From CAIRDP01 sp037138335 (lineage in GTDB: Bacteria > Bacteroidota > Bacteroidia > Bacteroidales > FEN-979), in contig JBAXIO010000014.1 in the NCBI GenBank assembly GCA_037138335.1, positions 1 to 64,000 of the forward strand: DNA of 64,000 bases, read 5' to 3'. The notes beneath the pieces are model-generated. The model was not told where the DNA came from. It saw only the letters and a program-made list of their open reading frames with translations, and did not search any database. This document shows positions 58,113 through 64,000 of the stretch, in pieces; positions within the stretch are counted from its first letter, which is position 1, and every line of letters starts with the position of its first letter. The position numbers and the translations under genes were made by a program.

Positions 58113-59591
58113 ATGAAAAAACACTTATTCTTTTTCGCTGCAATGATATTTTTTTCCTGCCAGGCATTTGCCATCCTGCCACATGTAAATCCTGCTTTTC
58201 ATGCAGGGACAGACCGTTTTACCAATCTGCAGGATCATCATAATACACCTCCCGGGAATGGTTTTTTCAGTAACTTTCAAAACAGGGCATTGATCAAACT
58301 TGCATCGGTCGTCTGCAATTGGGATACGATAATTTCATACGGCACGTCAGGCGAACTCGAAAGGCATACGGCTACCCTTGACAACCATGGCAATATGTTG
58401 AGCCATTTAACACAGAGAAGGCTGGGCGGGGCATGGGTAAACAGCTTCAGACAAACTTATTCCTATGATGCCAGCGGAAATGAGCTAACCGAATTGGATG
58501 AAAATTGGCAATCAGGGGCCTGGGTAAATTCCACGAGAATGACATATACCTATGATGCCGGCGGGAACCAGGTTTCCGAGTTGGACGAAGCCTTTCAATC
58601 CAACACCTGGGTCAATAATATGAGGTACACAAACACTTATGATGCATATGGAAATTTTCTGACCGAGCTCTCTGAACAATGGAATACCAGTACCTGGGAA
58701 AACTATATGCGCTGGACCGACACTTATGACATACATAATAATATAATCAGCACCCTTCAAGAATCCTGGCAGTCAGGGGCATGGGAGAATCAACTTAAGT
58801 ATACCAATTCCTACGACACCTTCAATCATCTGCTTACCCAGCAATACCAGGAATGGCAGTCAGGAGCATGGGTAAACGGTTACCTGATTACTTTCACCAA
58901 TGATCCTGACGGGAATATACTTACCGAATTGTTTCAAAACTGGCAATCTAATGCATGGGAGAACTCTACTTTTGAAACCTATATTTACAATACCGGCGGA
59001 AGGTGTACTTCTTCGCATTTACAAACGTGGGATGCAGGCGCATGGGTGGATAACCAGCAATGTGAATTTGCATATGATGCAAACGGGAATAAACTGACCG
59101 AAACCTGGCAGATTTGGCAAACGAATGTGTGGGAGAATTATACGCGGTATTCCTACACCTATGATGCCAATGGAAATTCAATTACAGGGAAATATGAAGA
59201 ATCCATTGCCGGTGTTTGGACTCCCGCCCTTGGGATGCTATCCATTTATTCAAAACAAATCTGGATTTATTTCCTGTCAGGGGTGTATGAGTATAATGCA
59301 CATTTTCAATGCTTTGATCATACCGGTATAGATAACAAACATGAAACATCCGGCAATCTCATTGTTTATCCTGATCCTTCAAGCGGGGCGATCACAGTTT
59401 CCATAATCGGTTTCAGCAAGGAAAGGAGCTACCGGATGTCGGTTTGTAATCTGAATGGAGAGGCAGTACTGCAAACCTCATTAACCAATGAAAATACTGA
59501 ACTCGATATCAGCATGCTCCCAAAAGGTTTATATTTATTGAAAGTTGCTGATGGACAGAGCAATATTACCAAAAAAATCCTGAAGAAATAG
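58113..59591 (+). CDS. Secreted protein with ten 29-residue repeats and a T9SS sorting domain
   Basis: A 492-residue extracellular protein. Signal peptide from the ATG at 58113 (M-K-K-H-L-F-F-F, cleavage after A-F-A). From about residue 87 to 376 run ten units of exactly 29 residues, consensus Y-x-Y-D-A-x-G-N-x-L-T-E-L-x-E-x-W-Q-S-G-A-W-x-N-x-x-R-x-T, which recall YD/RHS-type beta hairpins but with two conserved Trp. The last 75 residues form a T9SS type A sorting domain (V-Y-P-D-P-S, N-G-E-A-V, G-L-Y-L-L-K, ending K-K-I-L-K-K). Function unknown; such repeats usually form long fibres or shells. Confidence 0.88.
   Translation: MKKHLFFFAAMIFFSCQAFAILPHVNPAFHAGTDRFTNLQDHHNTPPGNGFFSNFQNRALIKLASVVCNWDTIISYGTSGELERHTATLDNHGNMLSHLTQRRLGGAWVNSFRQTYSYDASGNELTELDENWQSGAWVNSTRMTYTYDAGGNQVSELDEAFQSNTWVNNMRYTNTYDAYGNFLTELSEQWNTSTWENYMRWTDTYDIHNNIISTLQESWQSGAWENQLKYTNSYDTFNHLLTQQYQEWQSGAWVNGYLITFTNDPDGNILTELFQNWQSNAWENSTFETYIYNTGGRCTSSHLQTWDAGAWVDNQQCEFAYDANGNKLTETWQIWQTNVWENYTRYSYTYDANGNSITGKYEESIAGVWTPALGMLSIYSKQIWIYFLSGVYEYNAHFQCFDHTGIDNKHETSGNLIVYPDPSSGAITVSIIGFSKERSYRMSVCNLNGEAVLQTSLTNENTELDISMLPKGLYLLKVADGQSNITKKILKK
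58371..59240 (+). repeat. Ten in-frame 87-bp repeats coding for 29-residue units
   Basis: Unit boundaries recur every 87 bp, starting at 58371; units 2-5 and 9-10 have the clear Y/N/D-x-Y-D opening, units 1 and 6-8 are more diverged. DNA identity between units is moderate, so the array is old rather than freshly amplified. Confidence 0.8.
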
Positions 59592-59602
59592 TCCGCCTGG
59601 AA

Positions 59603-59631
59603 ATCTCGTCAACGAGATCAGACCGTTTTTT
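59603..59631 (+). terminator. Probable terminator after the 29-residue-repeat gene
   Basis: ATCTCGT (59603-59609) pairs with ACGAGAT (59612-59618); a run of six T comes at 59626-59631. The gap of 7 nt between stem and T-run weakens it. Confidence 0.5.
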
Positions 59632-59678
59632 CTTTCCTTTTCATCATCAACAAATTGGGAGTTTCCGGGAAAAGATGG

Positions 59679-59686
59679 TAAATTTG
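59679..59686 (+). promoter_or_regulatory. Bacteroidota -7 box (TAAATTTG) for the Omp28-like gene
   Basis: Exact TAnnTTTG match, 80 nt before the ATG at 59767. TTG at 59654-59656 may be the -33 element, 22 bp away. Confidence 0.55.
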
Positions 59687-59766
59687 CACCGCTTTTCTGA
59701 TAGCTGTCAGTTAGTGATGTCCTTATTCGGAAAAGCATTCCTCCACGAGAAATTTATCAGTAAACA

Positions 59767-61587
59767 ATGAAAAAAATTTGTTTGGTACTAGTATCATTGG
59801 GCTTTATCGTGTCAGGATGGGCACAAACCTTAAATGAAAGTTTTAATGGAACAACTTTCCCCCCTGCAGGATGGCAGAACATCCAGGCTGCGGGAACCGG
59901 GTTGTGGAAGCGGGTAACCGCCGGTGTGACCCCCGCTTGCAGTCCTCATAGCGGGACAGGCATGGCAGAATATAATAGTTATGACTTCCTGCCCACAGTG
60001 AATGCGCTGCTGGTTTCCCCACCCCTGGACTTTACCGGCTCATCAGTACATGTGTTCAGTTTCTGGCAATATGGCGATTCGGGCTGGCCAATATATAATG
60101 ACAGTATCGGCGTTTACTATAATTCTGCTGCCAGTTTGACCGGGGCAACCTGGTTAGCAACAATACCAAGATACAACCCGGTGGATGGATGGTATAAACA
60201 CTCCTACCTTCTTCCGGCCGGCCTTACCGGGACCAACTACCTTATTTTGAGGGGATACAGCCAGTATGGCGACAATATGTTTGTGGATGATGTAAGCCTC
60301 ACGGTTCCTCCTGCCGACGATCTGTCAACCATTTCAATCAATAATGAAAAGTATTTAACAAGCACGGCACCGATAATACCTTCAGCCACTATAAAAAATA
60401 CCGGATTAACTACTGAAACAGGGTTTCAGGTGGTCTGCAAAATTTATAATTATGATAACAATGAAATATATTCCGACAGCCTGACAGTGACATCCATCGC
60501 TTTATGGGATACTGCCGTTGTGAACTTTACATCATTTACGCTTCCCGAATCCGAAGCGATATATAAAATGAAGATCTATACTTCCCTGGCCTCAGACATG
60601 GATCATTCCAATGACACCCTGGTGAAAACGGTTTATACATATACGCATGATAAACAATACGTTCTACTGGAGGTTGCGACCGGTACATGGTGCCAGTTTT
60701 GTCCGGGAGCTGCTATGGGGGCCGACGACCTTGTTCAGAACGGCCAGCAGGTAGCTGTGGTTGAAAATCATAACGGCGACACTTATGCTTATACCGCTTC
60801 GAATACGCGGAACAGTTATTATGTTATCCCCGGTTATCCAACTGCTATTTTTGACGGGATCAAACGGCTTGAGGGCGGTGATCATTCGGTTAGCCTGTAT
60901 ACATCGTATTTACCGATTTACGAATCAGAGTACGCCATAAAAACTGCTTTTGGCATCACCATAAGTGAAGGATACAGTTCAGGCAACATTTACAACGTGT
61001 CGGTCACTGTAGACAGGTTTGGCGAAACACCCTTTGCAAACAGTAACCTGGTTTTGCATTTAGCATTGACCCAATCGCATATCATGGTAAACTGGCAGGG
61101 GCAAAACCACCTGGAATTTGTGAACCGGGCCATGCCACCTGATGCCTCAGGAACCCCTGTTAATTTAAAAAATGTTAACCAGGTAACAGTTCCCTTGACA
61201 TTTACCGTCAATCCTGCCTGGGGCGGAGACCTGACAACTGATTATGAACTGGTCGCCTGGGTTCAGGATTTAACAACCAGGCAGGTTATCGACGCCGAAA
61301 AGGTCAATCTGCAGTCAATTATGGTTGGGGTTAAAGAACAAAATAACAGCCGGGGCGTGATGAAAATTTACCCCAACCCGGTAAAAAACATCCTCACGGT
61401 TGAAACATTGCAATCAGCCGGTAATAGCACTTTGACAATTTTTGACGTCAGTGGGCAGGAACTGTTAACACGGCCTGTTGTTTCCGCCAAAACGCAACTG
61501 GACCTGAGTGGTTTTGCAAAGGGTGTTTATACCGTCAGGCTCCTGAATAATAACCAGGTTGAAGTAAGAAAGATCGTAAAGGAATAA
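59767..61587 (+). CDS. Omp28-related secreted protein with adhesin-like and T9SS sorting domains
   Basis: A 606-residue extracellular protein. Signal peptide 1-19 (cleavage after G-W-A). Residues about 20-175 look like a cleaved-adhesin/MAM-type jelly roll (F-P-P-A-G-W-Q-N, S-P-P-L-D-F-T, D-D-V-S-L). A CARDB-like segment follows (about 180-295). Residues about 300-500 are Omp28-like with a thioredoxin-type site T-G-T-W-C-Q-F-C-P-G and later Y-P-T-A-I-F-D-G. The final 75 residues are a T9SS type A sorting domain (I-Y-P-N-P-V, ending R-K-I-V-K-E). The intact W-C-x-x-C suggests thiol chemistry or a stable disulfide at the surface. Confidence 0.88.
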   Translation: MKKICLVLVSLGFIVSGWAQTLNESFNGTTFPPAGWQNIQAAGTGLWKRVTAGVTPACSPHSGTGMAEYNSYDFLPTVNALLVSPPLDFTGSSVHVFSFWQYGDSGWPIYNDSIGVYYNSAASLTGATWLATIPRYNPVDGWYKHSYLLPAGLTGTNYLILRGYSQYGDNMFVDDVSLTVPPADDLSTISINNEKYLTSTAPIIPSATIKNTGLTTETGFQVVCKIYNYDNNEIYSDSLTVTSIALWDTAVVNFTSFTLPESEAIYKMKIYTSLASDMDHSNDTLVKTVYTYTHDKQYVLLEVATGTWCQFCPGAAMGADDLVQNGQQVAVVENHNGDTYAYTASNTRNSYYVIPGYPTAIFDGIKRLEGGDHSVSLYTSYLPIYESEYAIKTAFGITISEGYSSGNIYNVSVTVDRFGETPFANSNLVLHLALTQSHIMVNWQGQNHLEFVNRAMPPDASGTPVNLKNVNQVTVPLTFTVNPAWGGDLTTDYELVAWVQDLTTRQVIDAEKVNLQSIMVGVKEQNNSRGVMKIYPNPVKNILTVETLQSAGNSTLTIFDVSGQELLTRPVVSAKTQLDLSGFAKGVYTVRLLNNNQVEVRKIVKE

Positions 61588-61611
61588 ACAGGATTAAGCC
61601 TGATACTGTTT

Positions 61612-61944
61612 TCACGGAACTATGCATTTTCTTGTGATACAATTCCTGCCGGTCCTGGGCCTGTAAAAATAAACTCCCGGGCAGGTATCCCCTGTATCCC
61701 GGATAACAAGGTAATGATCTGGTCCCCGGGGTTCATCTTCAAACGAGGCCGCAAGCTTCCCGCCGATATCATAAACGGATATTAAAACCCATGAATTTTG
61801 TTCAATAGCAAAGGCAATGACTGCGGATGACTTTAAGGGGTTGGGACACATTGGCTCAAGTACAAGGCCCGAACCGGCAATGTCCTTTTCTGTACCAGCT
61901 AATTTAAAATAAAACAGGCGAAATTCATACTTTTGGAGTTTCAC
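61612..61944 (-). pseudogene. Orphan T9SS sorting domain
   Basis: On the minus strand about 85 residues read as a T9SS type A sorting domain: L-V-L-E-P-M-C-P-N-P-L at the start, V-Y-D-I-G-G-K-L-A in the middle, G-V-Y-F-Y-R-P-R-T-G and R-K-C-I-V-P at the end. Only about 25 residues precede it, with no signal peptide and no ATG (a GTG at 61944 is the only start; a stop lies at 61960-61962). It overlaps the promoter of the next plus-strand gene. Probably the tail of a lost cargo gene. Confidence 0.65.
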
Positions 61945-61963
61945 GTGTTTTATTGTATTTTAG
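61932..61963 (+). promoter_or_regulatory. Promoter (TTTG - 20 bp - TATTTTAG) for the CsgG-like gene
   Basis: TTTG at 61932-61935 and TATTTTAG at 61956-61963, spacer 20 bp, 26 nt before the ATG at 61990. Another exact box, TACTTTTG at 61928-61935, overlaps and could be used instead. Confidence 0.55.
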
Positions 61964-61989
61964 TCAGGCTATTCCAAAACCCCAAAACC

Positions 61990-63243
61990 ATGAACCGGAT
62001 TCTCTCTTTATCAATTCTGCTGCTGCTTTCATACAATGTTCTAAAGGCACAAAATGTCGAGTGTTTTGTGCTTACCGCTCCCGAAACCCGCCTTACGGAA
62101 GTTAAACGCCTCTCGGTCCTGGATTTTTCAGGTGAAAAAGGCCGTCAGCTTACCGATTACCTGATTGTTGAACTGATGAAGACCGACCGGGGTATCAAAA
62201 GCATTTCAGGGGGGTTGTTCTCCTCGGCTAAGGAAGGAAAAACCTTTCAGAAGGGAGCAAGGACCAATTTATACTCGGTTGTTGAACGCGACCAGATCGA
62301 CAAGGTATTAAAGGAGCAGAATTTCAGCAATTCAGGAATAGTCGATGATGCCCAGGCGACGCAAATCGGGAAAGTACTGGGCATAGACGCGATCATTTCA
62401 GGATCGGTTAGTTACACATCCAAGGATGAGCAGAGCGAAACCACGACCTTTGACCTTAGTGGAAAATCGTCCACAGTCCCTTGTTTGAAGCGCACGGTCA
62501 CAGCCGAGGCCAGGATCAGGATCATATCAGTAACCACCGGACTGGTTATCGGAGTAAGCAGTCCGAAAGCAGAATTTTATGAAAGGAAGTGCGGAAGTGA
62601 ACGTTCCGGATTGCAGTCGGCCGCCGCCATTGCAAACGCATGTTATCAGGACCTCGCCTTTAAACTTGCAAATTCATTCAGCCCTTATTTTAAAAACGTG
62701 AAGTTTGAGTTTGAGAAGATCAAGACCAAAGAATTTAAGGACAAGTCCAAACAGGCTCTTGAATATATTGAGTCCAGCGATTTCGACAAGGCAGCAAACA
62801 TTTACAAGGCAATACTTGAAGCTGATCCTTATACTGCCGCAGCTGCATACAACCTTGGTTGCCTGAACACCATCGTAGGGAACTATGACGAGGCTTACCA
62901 GTACTATAAAACTGCATCAGAAATTGACGAGGCTGCTTTCGGGCAATATGTTAAAAAAGCCGAAGCACAGGTAGAGATGAACAAGATCCTCCAGGCAATG
63001 GGTATCAGCATTGAGAAACAGGGTTTTGAATCTTCAACTTCCGCTCTTGCCGACAAAGTAAAAACCAGGGGCAATAAGAGCGACCGTTACGATGCAAGGG
63101 AAAAACCCGACGAAGGTTCCGCCTCCGTGGCGCGCATCCCGGGTGATACTGAATTCACGGTGATCAAACGCGAAGGGGATTGGTACCTGATAAAATTGCT
63201 CGGGGGGAAACAGGGATATATCAATCAATCGTTTGTAAAATAA
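61990..63243 (+). CDS. CsgG-like protein with TPR and SH3 domains
   Basis: A 417-residue exported protein. The ATG at 61990 gives a signal peptide (M-N-R-I-L-S-L-S-I-L-L-L, cleavage near L-K-A-Q). Residues about 35-230 resemble CsgG/curli-assembly-type domains: K-R-L-S-V-L-D-F-S-G, L-Y-S-V-V-E-R-D-Q-I-D-K-V-L-K-E-Q and G-K-V-L-G-I-D-A-I-I-S-G-S-V. No lipobox is present, unlike CsgG. Residues about 245-335 contain TPR units (A-A-A-Y-N-L-G-C-L), and the last 60 are a bacterial SH3 domain (V-I-K-R-E-G-D-W-Y-L-I-K). A caspase-family gene follows by 11 nt. Confidence 0.8.
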   Translation: MNRILSLSILLLLSYNVLKAQNVECFVLTAPETRLTEVKRLSVLDFSGEKGRQLTDYLIVELMKTDRGIKSISGGLFSSAKEGKTFQKGARTNLYSVVERDQIDKVLKEQNFSNSGIVDDAQATQIGKVLGIDAIISGSVSYTSKDEQSETTTFDLSGKSSTVPCLKRTVTAEARIRIISVTTGLVIGVSSPKAEFYERKCGSERSGLQSAAAIANACYQDLAFKLANSFSPYFKNVKFEFEKIKTKEFKDKSKQALEYIESSDFDKAANIYKAILEADPYTAAAAYNLGCLNTIVGNYDEAYQYYKTASEIDEAAFGQYVKKAEAQVEMNKILQAMGISIEKQGFESSTSALADKVKTRGNKSDRYDAREKPDEGSASVARIPGDTEFTVIKREGDWYLIKLLGGKQGYINQSFVK

Positions 63244-63254
63244 GAAGTTCTGTT

Positions 63255-64000
63255 ATGCAAAAAAATATCCTTTACCAGGGATTTCTCCTGTTTTTTCTGA
63301 TCCTTGCCTTACAGCCCTGCTTCGCCCAGAAACGTGTGGCTGTTATTAAAATTGATCATAATACAGGCAACCCTGCCGGGCCAAATGCAATTGAATCTGC
63401 AATACATACCATGCTCCTCGGCAACGGGTATTCGGTGGTTGCCGATACGGTCGCTGCCGATTACAAGATCAGGTTCTCTGCAACCACCGTCAGTACAAAT
63501 ACTACGAACGACCTCACATTTATTTATATAAACGCCGAGGTTGCGATCATAGATCTGCCAAGCCGCAAAGAGACCTATCACCTGCAGCTTTCAGGGATTA
63601 AAGGCGGTGGTGTGAATATGGCCGTTGCTTATCAGAAAGCATACCGCTTTGCCGGCCGCAAAATCGCTGATTCTATCGGGCAACTCCTCAAAGGGAGTCC
63701 GCAGCTTGCCGCCCAGACCGGACCGGCCCAGGCTGCTGCTGTTACACCACCCTCCGATGTGGACCTTAACATCCCCGAAACTCCCATCCGTAATGACAAA
63801 ACCTATGCCCTTGTCATCGGTAACGAAGATTACAAATCATATCAGCAGGACCTTAACGATGAAGTGAATGTCGATTTTGCCATCCATGATGCCAGCATTT
63901 TCAAGACATACCTGAACAAAACACTCGGTATTCCCGAGGAAAATATTAAGCTGTTACTCAATGCTAAATCTATAGAGATGCACCGTGAGGTCAGGAAACT
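63255..64000 (+). CDS. Caspase-family (peptidase C14) protein, N-terminal part
   Basis: The gene runs off the right edge; about 248 codons are seen. A signal peptide (residues 1-25, cleavage after C-F-A-Q) is followed by a region of about 150 residues without clear family (R-V-A-V-I-K-I-D-H-N-T-G-N-P, repeated F-I-Y-I-N-A-E-V-A-I). Around residue 178 the caspase-like fold begins: D-K-T-Y-A-L-V-I-G-N-E-D-Y, then D-V-D-F-A-like D-F-A-I-H-D-A and L-G-I-P-E-E-N-I-K-L-L. The catalytic His and Cys lie beyond the edge. Coupled in position to the CsgG-like gene. Confidence 0.8.
   Translation, partial: MQKNILYQGFLLFFLILALQPCFAQKRVAVIKIDHNTGNPAGPNAIESAIHTMLLGNGYSVVADTVAADYKIRFSATTVSTNTTNDLTFIYINAEVAIIDLPSRKETYHLQLSGIKGGGVNMAVAYQKAYRFAGRKIADSIGQLLKGSPQLAAQTGPAQAAAVTPPSDVDLNIPETPIRNDKTYALVIGNEDYKSYQQDLNDEVNVDFAIHDASIFKTYLNKTLGIPEENIKLLLNAKSIEMHREVRK

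Noticed and set aside
58371..59240. RHS/YD-type toxin
   Set aside because: The repeat length (29) and Trp pattern differ, there is no RHS core motif and no toxin domain; the chain ends in a T9SS sorting domain.

Overview
The window comes from a member of the Bacteroidota, most like an uncultured Bacteroidales-type anaerobe or facultative anaerobe. Five complete secreted proteins end in a type IX secretion (T9SS type A) sorting domain. The Bacteroidota promoter box TAnnTTTG stands before many genes, and Shine-Dalgarno sequences are nearly absent. BamA, Skp/OmpH, LpxH and Lgt show a Gram-negative envelope. No plasmid, phage, insertion sequence or CRISPR array is visible; this is ordinary chromosome with one AT-rich accessory patch.

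Region 1-12.3 kb: a gene tail, a TIGR02757 protein, an AraC/GyrI-type regulator, a membrane-anchored methyltransferase, and a redox-defence group (peroxiredoxin, glutathione-peroxidase-like enzyme, a 53-residue rubredoxin overlapping it by 4 nt, rubrerythrin). Then come a fused alpha/beta 2-oxoacid dehydrogenase E1, an unusual FGE-like/OmpA fusion, MnmD, a Nudix hydrolase, a DUF4369-type lipoprotein and LpxH. Region 12.3-31.8 kb is central carbon metabolism: a 2[4Fe-4S] ferredoxin divergent from korA-korB, then tilS, a CHASE2/FecR-like pair, dsbD, sucA, a T9SS cargo gene, a small lipoprotein, sucB, nadB and a gamma-class carbonic anhydrase. The cell thus encodes both a ferredoxin-linked and an NAD-linked route from 2-oxoglutarate to succinyl-CoA.

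Region 31.9-48.5 kb is mostly on the minus strand and is about the envelope: two Skp/OmpH chaperones, bamA, uppS, an outer-membrane barrel, nadK, a TamA/BamA-like protein, a CBS protein, rsgA, dprA, lgt and a 1024-residue DUF2723 membrane protein. Opposite to them lie a degenerate PrsW-like protein and a MurG-like glycosyltransferase.

Region 48.6-52.9 kb starts with tRNA-Gln(UUG), preceded by a perfect 33-bp palindrome, and continues into an AT-rich stretch with gene fragments: a truncated receiver domain, a FISUMP gene reduced to signal peptide plus tail beside an intact paralogue, and a redoxin-like protein that has lost its cysteines. Region 52.9-64 kb holds secreted and signalling genes: T9SS cargo, a solute-binding lipoprotein next to a hybrid histidine kinase, a protein with ten 29-residue repeats, an Omp28-like cargo, an orphan T9SS sorting domain, and a CsgG-like/TPR/SH3 protein followed by a caspase-family protein cut by the window edge.

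The less ordinary signals are: two families of short tandem repeats (8-bp and 7-bp units) in four gene gaps, one touching the -33 box of an skp promoter; the palindrome at the start of the tRNA-Gln transcript; the binding-protein/hybrid-kinase pair without permease; the FGE-OmpA fusion; and the CsgG/TPR/SH3-caspase pair. All functions are read from sequence and family knowledge only.
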